From the NCBI RefSeq assembly GCF_000350225.1, contig NW_005178610.1, positions 186,001 to 250,000 of the forward strand: DNA of 64,000 bases, written 5' to 3'. The stretch's first letter is position 1. Every line of letters begins with the position of its first letter. The notes under the pieces were generated by a model that had not been told where the DNA came from, searched no databases, and saw nothing but the letters and a program-made list of their open reading frames with translations. Positions 53,184 through 63,619 of the stretch are shown here, in pieces. The position numbers and the translations under genes were made by a program. The DNA comes from Chondrus crispus (taxonomy: Eukaryota > Rhodophyta > Florideophyceae > Gigartinales > Gigartinaceae).

Positions 53184-54662
53184 ATGAATGGCCCTACAGT
53201 TGTATACAATGAGCAACTCGATCTCCCATTTTGCGTACGGTGCAAACACGCAGTCGAATTTGATGGTGTAGTGAAGCATATGAAGAGAAACCATTTAATT
53301 TCGCATGAAAGCAGCATTCAGATTGCTGGCGAGATTGGAGACGCCCGAAGCCTGTCTCCCATTGTTAATGCATCGGCTGCTGAGATGAGACACAAATACT
53401 TGGCAACGACTGTGGTTGAATATCGTTCCGGACCTGCCCTTCCGCCTCTGGAAGGGTTTCCCACGGCACTGTGTCACAAGTGCCCCGACTGCGGATATCT
53501 GGCACGGAAAGGCGCTTCCGTTCGTCGAAATTGTGCTGCGAGTAAAGCGTGCAAGGGACATTTATCTCGTCAGCTCGATGAGGTGAAGGGACAGGCCATC
53601 TTTGGCGGAAACAAGTGCAGATACTATCAAGTCGTAGAAAACGGCGGTGACCTCTTTTCCGATGTCCTCGCAGAATCCATGAGGAAACTGCAGGGAGCCA
53701 CTCCAGCGAGTACTGCCATCAACGAGGCCGGGATTTCAGAGATGAGCGCATTACTTTCAGTTTTTCGCTTCGACACTCACTTAAAGCGTTGTGGGCTTAA
53801 ACTTTCTGAAGCCAGCTCCCTGTGCAAGAGTACTGACAGCCGTATACGCACACTTTCACGCGAGGTGGTCACAGCGTACCACAAGCAGGCCTTCGACATA
53901 ACCGAACAGAAGGTTTGGATCAAGTCACACACGTTTATGGAGTCGGACCTCAACATTGCTGTTAGTCGGAAAACTGTGGAGCACTATGACAACAGAATGG
54001 TCCAAGTACTGGAATTCGTCTTCAACTTGATGTCTTCCAGCAGGCAGTTGTATCAATATATACCTCCCGATGCCATTCGGAGTGCAGAATCTCTGCGAGC
54101 AGATTCCAATGCACCAATGGCATCCAAGTTGCGAAACTTCCATGATATCCTACAGAACCTCCTTTTTCGTCACAACGAAAGCAACGAACTAATCGCCTTG
54201 TTCATCTCATGCTACAGTGTCATTCTCGATCGCTCAAACGAGTACCGATTTGCGAACGCCAGCGAATTGACTCCCATTCTCGCAGCCGTGAAGCACTTTG
54301 CTCGCTGCCTAGTCGTGATGGAAATATATCTCTACAGCTCTAGCGACACTACCGAGTCTTGGGAGCGAGTCTTGAAACTGAATCACCCGCATGTGGATAA
54401 TGGCCTTCAATATGTGCAGTACTGCATGAAAGTCTGTAATCGCATCAAGGTTGGGGAAGTACATAATATTCGCTTTCTAATCTGTCCGACGCATCCGAGA
54501 TGCGCAATTATTGATGGAATCGAGCTTTCTTTATCGCAACTTGGATTGAAAATGAAGCAATTGCAGAAAATTTCATTGGGATTGATGCAAGAAAACTGCT
54601 CAATGGACTCAGGATTACAGATGCATTCTGGTCGTCCGTTCAAAACCTGGACGACACAATGA
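53184..54662 (+). CDS. OrsD/DUF3505-like zinc-finger protein, first frame of a recombinase-helicase locus
   Basis: From ATG 53184 (MNGPTVVYNEQLDLPFCVRC). C17, C20, H32 and H37 form a C2H2 site in FCVRCKHAVEFDGVVKHMKR; a second Cys set follows (CHKCPDCGYLARK). This N-terminus matches the OrsD (DUF3505, PF12013) type seen in many fungal proteins. The rest is helical. The frame ends at 54662, but from about 54545 the -1 frame reads WIENEAIAENFIGIDARKLL and DAFWSSVQNLDDTMTDQTPG without a break into the next CDS. The true protein is probably one chain of roughly 1500 residues with the shift at 54540-54550, and the ATGA overlap at 54659 is then incidental. A short intron or a base error is possible. 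Confidence 0.6.
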   Translation: MNGPTVVYNEQLDLPFCVRCKHAVEFDGVVKHMKRNHLISHESSIQIAGEIGDARSLSPIVNASAAEMRHKYLATTVVEYRSGPALPPLEGFPTALCHKCPDCGYLARKGASVRRNCAASKACKGHLSRQLDEVKGQAIFGGNKCRYYQVVENGGDLFSDVLAESMRKLQGATPASTAINEAGISEMSALLSVFRFDTHLKRCGLKLSEASSLCKSTDSRIRTLSREVVTAYHKQAFDITEQKVWIKSHTFMESDLNIAVSRKTVEHYDNRMVQVLEFVFNLMSSSRQLYQYIPPDAIRSAESLRADSNAPMASKLRNFHDILQNLLFRHNESNELIALFISCYSVILDRSNEYRFANASELTPILAAVKHFARCLVVMEIYLYSSSDTTESWERVLKLNHPHVDNGLQYVQYCMKVCNRIKVGEVHNIRFLICPTHPRCAIIDGIELSLSQLGLKMKQLQKISLGLMQENCSMDSGLQMHSGRPFKTWTTQ

Positions 54663-57600
54663 CAGATCAAACTCCTGGCTACTGGTTTGGAATGCACAAG
54701 GCAAACCAACATCATCTTTTTCATTGGTCTCAGGCCTTACAAGGCAAACTGAAGCCCTTACTCCTGGAATCGGACACATCCCTGAACGAAGACAAAGCCA
54801 GAGCATATCTACAAGATTGCGAAAGTCTACAAGAACATATATATACGCTCTTGCAGGTATGCTCAGGAGCACCGGCAAGGGCATCCGAGTTGGGGATTTT
54901 GCGGGTTTGCAATACGGCAGTAGGACGGCGGAACATCTTCACTCAAGCAGGACTCGTGTTTACTGTCATTACGTATCACAAGGGTCGCAATGTGCACGAT
55001 GGTGTCGGCCGTCCCATTGCGCGATATCCTGATGCTGTTACTGCGGGTATCTTGCTCATCTACTTAACAGTTATTCGCCCTGTCGAATATGCCCTCGTCG
55101 ACCTCCTCGCGAAACCCAATGAGGTCCCAGAAGGTTCATCTGTCAGAAAATTTGACCACGTTCATGTGGACAGTGCCATATCACTAGGCGAGAGGCATCG
55201 TGACCACCTGTTCGCCAGCCGTGGAGAGCCTTTCGGAATTTGTCGATTGCGCTACTGCTTCGAAAAGGTAATGAAAAGTGCGGGAATCCCAATTGGAACC
55301 AGTCAATACCGGCAGTACCACAGTGGAGTAGTGAAAAACTTCCTCGCGCATAGCGAGGAGCACGAAACAAACTGCACGGGAATGCTTCACACCCAGGCAG
55401 GACATTCAGAGAATACCGCTCACCAGATATACGGTGTATCCCCCCTTGATATGAAGAAATTGACGGCTAGCCAGCTTGAGCGATTCCGTCAGGCCTCCAA
55501 AACGTGGCATGAAGTACTTGGGCTGTTTGACGGGGAGCCGTGTTCTTACGAGAACGCCTACGAGCAGCTGCAAATGACTGCTAGTGCACTGGACACTAAT
55601 GCATCAGCAGGGACCCATCCGATCGATGTCACAAGTCACATTTCGCGTCTTGAAATGACTCTTCAAACTCGCGTTGAGGTCCTGCACAACGCCATTCTCC
55701 ATATCTCCGACTCTTTACTTGGGAAAAGGCGACTAAATGAATGGGTTGGTACCGAGGGATACGCCGTTCTGCCCGAGAAGAGAATCTGTCAACCTCCTTC
55801 GCTGCTGAAGCAATTGCAGATTTTTCTCAATAGAAGTGACGCGCATTTCAAGTCCCAGGAACAAGAAAAGGCAGTCGTGCATTGTGTAGCACCAAAGAGC
55901 GACGCCTTGGTCGTCCTGCCAACTGGTGCCGGGAAGTCGTTGACTTTCATGCTTCCCGCTTTCACTCACAAGACAAAGGTGATGGTTGTAGTCGTTCCAC
56001 TTGTGGCTCTGCAGCTTGACCTTATCAAACGCTGCGAAGATGCAGGTATCCAAGCCTGTCAGTGGAATGCGCGGGATGTAGCCGGGGCACGTATTGTTGT
56101 CGCCAGCGCCGAGCATCTGTCTTCACCAGACTATCAATGTTTCCTTAGGGAACTAAAGGTTATGAATAAGCTGCATGCAATATTCGTGGACGAGTGCCAT
56201 CTGGTTTTATTATGGCACAGTTTCAGAGAAGCCATGAAGTACTTGCGCGGTTTCATTCGTCCAGAACTCGTCAATGTGCCAGTTATCGCTCTAACGGCAA
56301 CAGCCCCACCGTCCATTGAACAACAAATTACTTCCGCATGTGGATTGTCAGACTTCATCACTGTGCGTCAGAAAACGTCGAGACGGAACATCAGGTATGA
56401 AGTTTACAACGTGAAGAGGCAAAATCTCAATCGTAAGGTGGACGAAATGCTTGACTATTTGCGTAACGTTTCCGGTACATCTCCCTCCAGAGCCATCACT
56501 TACGTGCAAACAAAAGATGAATGTGACTCGCTCTGTATGATGTTACAAACCCTGAACCCGGACATGCCTTGCTTCAAATATCATGCAGGTATGGAAAAGG
56601 ATGACAGAAATGCAATGCAATCCGGCTGGGAAGATGAATCTGATGGACTTCCGCACGTCATGGTTGCAACGAAAGCATTTGGATGCGGCATTGACATCTC
56701 CACTGTTCGGATTGTCGTACATGCTGGTCTTCCAAGCACGCTCACTGAGTACGTGCAAGAAAGCGGACGTGCCGGTCGTGACGGCCAACCTGCCAAAAGT
56801 ACTGTGCTTAATATTATCGATCAGTTCAATCATTCAGTTGAACCGCAATTGTCCGGTTTCGGTCCTGTACATGGGCTTACAGAAGCAGCTGGTGAGTGTC
56901 GTCGGTGGCTGGTGGACCTGTTCATGGACGGGTGTTCTGATCACCGACCTTGTCAAGAACGTGGGATGGAGGCTTGTGATATTTGTTCTTCCGAAGGAAG
57001 TGGAATACGTTTACGTAGACGTGCTTCCGAATTCCAAAACGAGGACACCTGCAGGAAAGAAGTTCAGATTCGACCTACAAGGAAGCGCGTGAACGCTCCA
57101 AAGAGGACAGAATCTCTGCAAACACCATCGAAAGTTGCGCATACTCCATCGGACACGGTTACGCCTTCTCGACGCCCTACTCCATCGGACACGGTTACGC
57201 CTCCTCGACGCCCTGGTAAGGACTCGCGAATGAAGGCGTGGAGCAGTTGCGCCTCTGAGACCTCGGCCAGTGCAAAAGACATATGCACTGGGTATTCTCC
57301 TCGCCTGACCAAGTTCTTTTGTCCTGTATGTAGTGTGAAGAAATCGTCTCTCGTGGAACACAAACCCAATGCCGATGAAAGGTATTGGGCATGCTACAAC
57401 CGTCGTTGTTTACGATGCGGCCAGGAAGGACATGGCGTGAAACAATGTACGATGTTTCGGGGTATTGTAGGGGCATGTCGCTGTTGTGGTGTCCGCTTCT
57501 GTTTAGGGTCTATTGTGCACCCAGCGAAAACCTTTGGTCAGAACAACTGTCCTATCAAGAAGATTATTTCTATGGCTCTTCTAGTTTGGAATGATACAAA

Positions 57601-57787
57601 CATGAGACAAGAGCTTCGTGATGCATTCCAGCATCTCTCTTCTGTGAGGACGGTAGAAGAATTTGAAAAATGGATCCGTGGTAACGAGAACGACTCCGAA
57701 GCAGATAAATTTGCAGAAATCGAGGACCCCGGTCTATTCAGGGTCGCTCCATGGCTATTTCAGAATGTTCTAGGAATACGCATGTAG
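54659..57787 (+). CDS. Tyrosine recombinase - RecQ-type helicase with zinc-binding C-terminus
   Basis: 1042 residues. The first part is a tyrosine-recombinase domain: Arg 74 (APARASEL), Arg 218 (SQYRQYHSGV), His 249 (QAGHSENTAHQIYGV) and Tyr 258. The second part is a superfamily 2 RecQ-type helicase: LPTGAGKSLTFMLPA (Walker A), FVDECHLVLLW (DECH), ALTATAP, ITYVQTKDECDSL, GCGIDISTVRIVVHAG, QESGRAGRDGQ. Then HRPCQERGMEACDIC (zinc-binding as in RecQ), two tandem copies of SDTVTPSRRP-like sequence, and a CCHC-type knuckle CLRCGQEGHGVKQC with further Cys pairs. Recombinase-RecQ fusions of this type are known from fungal genomes as multicopy genes of unclear role. The motifs look intact. It may be a transposon gene or a resident gene family. 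Confidence 0.75.
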   Translation: MTDQTPGYWFGMHKANQHHLFHWSQALQGKLKPLLLESDTSLNEDKARAYLQDCESLQEHIYTLLQVCSGAPARASELGILRVCNTAVGRRNIFTQAGLVFTVITYHKGRNVHDGVGRPIARYPDAVTAGILLIYLTVIRPVEYALVDLLAKPNEVPEGSSVRKFDHVHVDSAISLGERHRDHLFASRGEPFGICRLRYCFEKVMKSAGIPIGTSQYRQYHSGVVKNFLAHSEEHETNCTGMLHTQAGHSENTAHQIYGVSPLDMKKLTASQLERFRQASKTWHEVLGLFDGEPCSYENAYEQLQMTASALDTNASAGTHPIDVTSHISRLEMTLQTRVEVLHNAILHISDSLLGKRRLNEWVGTEGYAVLPEKRICQPPSLLKQLQIFLNRSDAHFKSQEQEKAVVHCVAPKSDALVVLPTGAGKSLTFMLPAFTHKTKVMVVVVPLVALQLDLIKRCEDAGIQACQWNARDVAGARIVVASAEHLSSPDYQCFLRELKVMNKLHAIFVDECHLVLLWHSFREAMKYLRGFIRPELVNVPVIALTATAPPSIEQQITSACGLSDFITVRQKTSRRNIRYEVYNVKRQNLNRKVDEMLDYLRNVSGTSPSRAITYVQTKDECDSLCMMLQTLNPDMPCFKYHAGMEKDDRNAMQSGWEDESDGLPHVMVATKAFGCGIDISTVRIVVHAGLPSTLTEYVQESGRAGRDGQPAKSTVLNIIDQFNHSVEPQLSGFGPVHGLTEAAGECRRWLVDLFMDGCSDHRPCQERGMEACDICSSEGSGIRLRRRASEFQNEDTCRKEVQIRPTRKRVNAPKRTESLQTPSKVAHTPSDTVTPSRRPTPSDTVTPPRRPGKDSRMKAWSSCASETSASAKDICTGYSPRLTKFFCPVCSVKKSSLVEHKPNADERYWACYNRRCLRCGQEGHGVKQCTMFRGIVGACRCCGVRFCLGSIVHPAKTFGQNNCPIKKIISMALLVWNDTNMRQELRDAFQHLSSVRTVEEFEKWIRGNENDSEADKFAEIEDPGLFRVAPWLFQNVLGIRM

Positions 57788-58359
57788 TTTTGGATGATTA
57801 ATATTCAAGAGTGTTCTAGGAATAGTCACATAGCTTTGAATGATTACGTAAAGTGTAGAATTTCTCATTGGCATTTCTCGGCGTTGGACAGAAGACAGGA
57901 GGGCCGGGTATGCGATAGCTGTGCTATGAGTATCGATGTACAAGCAGATGTAACGAGCAATGATAGAGCAATGATCAACAGAATGGTATGGTCTTTGCTA
58001 GAAGATGAGATCAGTGGACTACCAAAAACAAGTAAACGCGCTTGCAAAGAGCCGTCGATTATATATGTTTTCATGAAGTTTTTATCTTCACTTCTGCAGA
58101 TTTGCTTTCTTTGTTACAGGGGGGTCGCCATATAGTGCCATCTTTGTTAGTGTCAGCTCAAACCCCTAATCCCTCATTGAACACGAGCCTAAATCAATGC
58201 CATATAATCACATGCTTAATGCAATTGAACATTCCACTTCACTCGGACCCATATTTCCAACAATATGGAACACACCATACTACCGTGACTACCACACACT
58301 ATGAGACTCCCACTCCCCCCTAACTTTCAAAACCCATGCGAAGAGGCCATCCCACAAAA
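57788..58359. other. Intergenic region
   Basis: The end of the previous gene is partly repeated: the gttctaggaatacgcatgta type sequence occurs at 57770 and again near 57813. No gene is seen between this and the GATA gene. Confidence 0.4.
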
Positions 58360-59328
58360 TCATATAGAAAATAGGCACAGCACTACAGGAGAGTACCTTC
58401 CCCCTCTCCGATCGCGACACCGAGCACCGCATGTAGAGTCGCGCCCCACCCCGTGACGCCCGCTGCATCGTGAGTCTATGGCCCAGCCGACCGCTGCGGC
58501 GAGCTCCTCTTGTATTGCCTCCCCATATACCCGCTCCTGGTGCTGCGCGGTGACCGGCAAATACTCTACCGGGATGCTGTGATCCTTGACAGCGTAAGTT
58601 TCATATGAAGTGTCCGAGGCTGGAGATTGCTCTTCCGGGGAACCATATGGAGGCTGGTACTGTGCTTCCCAATGCGCGGGAGGCTGGTGCTGCGCTATGC
58701 CATACGCAGTCTGCTCCACTGTCGCGCATTGCTCCTCCTTAATGACGTAGTGTACACGCCCAGCAGCCTGCGAGACTCGGGCCGGCTGCTCCTGAAGCGC
58801 CGGTGTGTTTTGATTCGGTTGTTGGTCGTTTCCATGGTGAACAAAGCGGCCAGGCTGTTTCGTATTGTTGGCAACTGGCACATCTTGTCGGTGTTGTTGC
58901 AGCGCAACAGCCTTCTTGAACGTCTTTTTCTGCGCAACTGCCTTGCGTTCATTCGATTTGACCTTGGCGTTGGGCCCCTTCTTCCCGCGCTTCTTGGAAA
59001 TACCCCCTTCGAGGGCGGCGCGGATGTTTTTGGAGCGGCGCAAGCCGCACGCGTTGCAAAGCGTTGCAACGCCGCCCGATCGGCTACGGCGGACGGCGGT
59101 GATGATGGTTTTGCACCTGGCACAAGTCCAAGGGGTTCCATCAGGTAGAACGCGAATGATGCCTTTGGGCTTGCGCTTGGAGCGGCCCTTGCAAGCAGGT
59201 GGGGGGGTAAGAGGTTTGGGAGCGGGAGGAGTGAAGCGAGCAACGGAAGCGTCGAGGGAGTTTGGGGGAGGCTCTGTAGGGCAACCGATAGGGAAGAACG
59301 GTGTTTGGGGGGAGCCGGTGGGAAACAT
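58360..59328 (-). CDS. GATA-type zinc-finger transcription factor
   Basis: 322 residues from ATG 59328 (MFPTGSPQTPFFPIGCPTEP). The finger spans C69-C94: TCARCKTIITAVRRSRSGGV then ATLCNACGLRRSK, a Cx2C-x18-Cx2C GATA finger with the typical LCNACG. It is preceded by a basic KGRSKRKPKG and followed by SKKRGKKGPNAKVKSNERKA, likely DNA-binding and nuclear-import regions. The rest is Gln/Pro-rich, as in activation domains. It binds WGATAR-type sites by family knowledge. It lies next to the right inverted-repeat arm and looks like a host gene. The last 30 residues are Arg/Cys-rich and may show a variant end. Confidence 0.85.
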   Translation of the reverse strand: MFPTGSPQTPFFPIGCPTEPPPNSLDASVARFTPPAPKPLTPPPACKGRSKRKPKGIIRVLPDGTPWTCARCKTIITAVRRSRSGGVATLCNACGLRRSKNIRAALEGGISKKRGKKGPNAKVKSNERKAVAQKKTFKKAVALQQHRQDVPVANNTKQPGRFVHHGNDQQPNQNTPALQEQPARVSQAAGRVHYVIKEEQCATVEQTAYGIAQHQPPAHWEAQYQPPYGSPEEQSPASDTSYETYAVKDHSIPVEYLPVTAQHQERVYGEAIQEELAAAVGWAIDSRCSGRHGVGRDSTCGARCRDRRGGRYSPVVLCLFSI

Positions 59329-59646
59329 GTTGGAGAGTTGGTGGTATCGTAGAACGAAAAAAAAAAGGAGTCAAGATGAGATGATGAGCGTCGGGATGAG
59401 GGGTGAGGAGGGGAGAGGAACGAAAGCTAGTACGGCGGGGTTGGCTGTTTATAAAGAGCGGGGCTATGGACGACGGTGTGGGTGGGGGAAAGGGGTTCGC
59501 TAAGGCGCAGAGCGGTTCGTTGCCATATGATTCACTCGGTTGGGGGGATGAGGGGGGCGAGCGAGGGACTGTTCCTCGTGAGAGGCAGATTGTATGAGCA
59601 CGGGCCAGTTCTGCATACACCTTCCCAGAGCCGCGCCGTTCCACCT

Positions 59647-60711
59647 TCACCGCTTGCCTACCGCTTTACCTTCAAACTCCCGCGCGTGTCCGCTTCATTG
59701 TACACATTCGCCTATCCGTGCGTGACCCTCCAGTTGACTGCGGATGGTGGTCGCGCCTCGCGCGTTTCTGCACTACACCCATTGCCTCGTTGTCCCCGTG
59801 CAGTCGGGGAGCAAGCGGGGAATGCTCTCCGGGCCACAGCCGCCTGCTTTCCGATTTCTACGTGCCCGCTGGAGCTCGCCGCCGAGCTCGCCGTGATGCA
59901 GGTCAGGGATGCTTTCAGGTCGCCATCGATTTGTTGCTATCAATTTTGGAGAGCAGGGGCAGCTCGGATGCACGTCGGAGCAACGTGCCGTTCGGGGGCA
60001 GCTTGAGAGGGGCGCAGTGGGGATTGTAGAGATGGACGTGGACGGCGGGCCATTAATGAGCGTGAGCAAGGGCAACTCTTCCCGCTAATTACGGGTGTTG
60101 CATGCCGGCGGTATTCGCAAAGCCATCCTCCTCGCGCTCTCCCCTACAACTATATTCAGAATCCCTGCCACATTCGCAAAAACAGACACGTTTCTACCCT
60201 CGTACAAAACTATTGAAGCGGTAGCATCCGGTCAGTGGATCTGTGATGGTCCGACCAGACTTGCCGCCGTGTCCCAGGAGGGAATGGCCAATGGATGGGT
60301 GCCTCCAGAGGGAATGGCCAATGGATGGGTGTCTTAGATGGAAAGCAGCAGTCAAAAGAGAGAGAGCCAGTGAGTACAGTTTTAAGGCGGGAAAAAGGGC
60401 ATTCAAACCTGAAAGGCAGGAAGAGTGGAATTCAAAGTAGCCAACAGGTGAGTGCCATGTCAAGAATGATCATAACGAGGGCTGCGACACGGATGAAACC
60501 AGCGATGAAACCTTCCATCCGACCAATAGGCCTTCCGTCCGAGATTCGGGACTTCCATCCGCCGCGGAGCGTGGGGAGTGTTTTGGCCCGTGCTTTGATA
60601 TAATTTTTGCAGATATTTTATGGAGCCAGTAGGCCTTCCATCCCAGGAATCTTCAATAGCGATGCCAATTTCGACGCCTAACCTCCCATCCGTCCAACCC
60701 ATGGGTATAGG
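59647..60711 (-). repeat. 1065-bp inverted repeat, right arm
   Basis: Reverse complement of 13660-14724 at about 99.9% by eye. Here it is next to the GATA gene's upstream region rather than a G-rich tract. It does not end in an obvious terminal inverted repeat. Confidence 0.9.
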
Positions 60712-60712
60712 G

Positions 60713-60788
60713 GAGCGGTGTGGTTCCAGAGAACGTGCGGATGAGATTGTAGCGGTGTGGTTCCAGAGAACGTGCGGATGAGATTGTC
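60713..60788 (+). repeat. 38-bp tandem duplication
   Basis: Two copies of agcggtgtggttccagagaa followed by cgtgcggatgagattgt, directly outside the right inverted-repeat arm. Confidence 0.85.
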
Positions 60789-62089
60789 TCATACAGTATG
60801 TGGTCATTCAGGGCGGGGGAAGGAGTGGAACGGACAGAGTAAGTGAGATCAGTAGTGAACCAATAGACGCGCGTTACGAGGAGCGCCAGCCAGTAGATGC
60901 GCGTCGGGATTCAGGGGCGTGAATAGGGGAACCGCGAATGATATCGTGACAGCGACGAACGGGATCAATGACGCGACATGACAGCGAGGATGACGTCCAT
61001 CCGGCCAACGGTTGCGGTCGGATGCATGTCGGCAATTTTCGACGTCCATCCGGTATGATAAAATAATCAAATTTGGCCCTGTGCGCATTGAAATTTTTCC
61101 AGATTTTTTTCTAGCCAATGCGCACTCCGTCAGACCGAAGTAAATTTGCGCTTAATTTTAGCCCACCTGAACGCGCGTCTGTTCGGACATGGGTATAGGC
61201 TGTGTCAATGGACGTGACTCTGCATTTTGGCAGCTTTCAAGTGCTTGCAGTGGTTGTTCTACGTTATTGCTGTAGAAAGTACGCCTCTGCATGACATTGT
61301 ACGTTGCAGATTGTCAAAACATTAGTGATGGTTTTAGTTGGGTTGGTATACACCTTGCTGCAGTTCATGCATTTCCTACTATACTTGAGAGTGTTCTGCA
61401 CGTATTAAGGGGCATCATGGAAGTTCTTTCTTTGCGACCTTTTACCCTACTGCAGCTTTGGTAGGGATACATCTTCCCAGTTGAGATCACGTTACAATGT
61501 GTTTGGTTCGCACGTTTATGGGTAGCCATGGCAGTTTCTCATCCGGAAAATGTGGATCAAAATCCTCCAAGTTCATGCTGCACATGTAATCCCCATGTTA
61601 CGTCAGGGTAGTGGTATGTAGCGTGTGAACATTTTCCCTTCCTTCAACCCCTACACGTATGTTGAACAAACGTGATACACCTTTTACATAAATGGCGGAT
61701 CTTATTCGTTCATACAAGATATTTTGTCGTAAAGTTCTATAATTGTAACTACATTCCTCTACCGTAACATTGTAAAGTTAAAAGAAGTGAAATTGTTGTG
61801 ATTCTTACATTTAGTTTGATAATTTAATACATTCACTCATATCAGCTGGTATGTGTGGGATAGTTCTGTTTTTTTAATTCCTGCATGAACCAGTCCTTCG
61901 AATAATACGCAAGGGCATAGGCATATTGGCGCCGCAATAGGATTTGTATTCTGTTTGCAGTGCGCCTAGTTTATGCCAACTGGTTTTTTTAATTTTTTAA
62001 TTGTCCGTTGAGGGCGGTGGCTCATCCCTTGATAATAAATTTTAAAGCATCAGCAGTACGCAGTACGACTGCACAACCGCGTTCAGTAA
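60789..62089. other. Region without a visible gene
   Basis: No long open frame, no recognised RNA gene and no clear repeat. The second half is A/T-rich. Confidence 0.4.
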
Positions 62090-62710
62090 ATGAATGACCA
62101 TGACGTAGTAATCATGTTTCTATAATGCGGGATGACGTGTAATGTTCGAATTGGTGATGAAAATATATGCCCTCAATGAAAATCGTACAGCCTTTGTTCG
62201 TGTAATATTTTGAAAAAATATTTCATATATATACCATTATAATGTTGCCATTATTTTTATTATTCCAAAACTTTCTCTAGTAACAATGACGTCATGCTCT
62301 ACAGAGCAAAACGTAGTCATCTTGTTTCCAGGCGGCGGGTGACGTGTTGGATTCAAATTGATTATGAAAATATACGGTACGTCCCAAATCACATGCGTAC
62401 AGTTTTTGTTCGTGTTTTTCCACTGTTTTTCTTCCATAATTTATCCCCTTTTCTCAATGATCGCCCTACGCCAGTCTTTCTTTGTACACTGTATAACCAC
62501 GTTTCTGCCCCCGCGACAAGACGTGTTCGATGAAACCATAATATGAATTATATGTCTCAAATCAAATGCGATCAGTGTTTGTATATTTCAAATATTTTCT
62601 TTGCTATTTTATCCCCTTTTTATCATTGGTCGCCCAATACAGAGTCATGCCCTGCAGACTGCAGGGCATGACGTCATCATCACGTTTCCGCACCGCCGGA
62701 TTACGGGACT
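62090..62710. repeat. Degenerate tandem repeat, period about 200 bp
   Basis: Three diverged units share atgacgt, cacgtttctg-like, gatgacgtg, ttcgaattgatgaaaatata-like and gcgtacagtttttgttcgtg-like segments in order, near 62100, 62290 and 62500, with a partial fourth start near 62690. Confidence 0.55.
62646..62670. repeat. 25-bp palindrome
   Basis: Perfect 12-bp arms CATGCCCTGCAG and CTGCAGGGCATG with a single-base centre. Confidence 0.8.
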
Positions 62711-63619
62711 TCCCTTTGCGCAGGGCCCTCCCCCAAAGTCAACCTAGAACAGGCTGAATCCACTCCCCTCATTAACGGTGGCTCAGTGAAGCCAACCAAC
62801 GCCAACAAACCTCCTATCCAGGCAAGCTCACATCCCCATTTGCATTCACATACGTTTTGACGCTGTAATCGTTCAACATCGTCTGCCCTTGTCCTGAAAT
62901 AGATCGGCAGCGTGATTGTGGTATTCTGCGTCGCGTAATGACCTTGGTTACTGTCTCAGTTATCCAGAGAATGACTCTCAATTCAATGGAAATAATACAT
63001 TCTTACTGAGTTCTGGCGAGAAAGAGTAACTTAAAAAATATCCAGTACAACGAAACGGGGCTCCCGTTAACTGCTGTACGCGTCTGTAGAAGCTGAACAG
63101 ATCTCCTTCTCATGTCCAGCGTTTGGCATTCGGAACTGAACTCAAACTATGTCCAGTGCTCATAAATCTTCATCCATTCAATCTTAAAGAAGTTATGGCT
63201 AAAGGTGTTTGAAGATGGACATTTTCCACTCTGAAAAGTGCTACGGTGCTGTCCTGTGTAGTGACAACGGACAGTGATGTTCAACCTCTGCAAGAAAGGG
63301 ATATGTATTACTGTATAAACTCTGCTCACATTTTTGATGAACCCTGTGGCAAGCCCGGCAACAGCAGTCCCCAGTCCCCAGCCCCTTTCATGCCCACTGA
63401 CAACCCCTGCTCCGTCAAACGTTCACTCTCAGATTAGCAGTCGAGATGACACTACATTCCCGCCTCGATGTGTTTATGGTTGGCGCCGCATTGGGAGGTG
63501 CACAGTGCTTCTATTGGTTGAATACGGATATGAAGAACGTTTCAGAGGCGATGAACTTGAGGCATGCACAAATTCTTCCGCGACACTGCCTCGTACTTTT
63601 GATGTACGCCATCGTATAG
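62711..63619. other. Region without a firm gene
   Basis: A plus-strand frame at 63334-63642 is open for 102 codons with a Pro-rich start and no recognised motif. It may belong to the gene that leaves the right edge if introns are present. Confidence 0.3.

Noticed and set aside
58627-59148. 173-codon plus-strand frame
   Set aside because: Antisense to the GATA factor, whose zinc finger is unambiguous.
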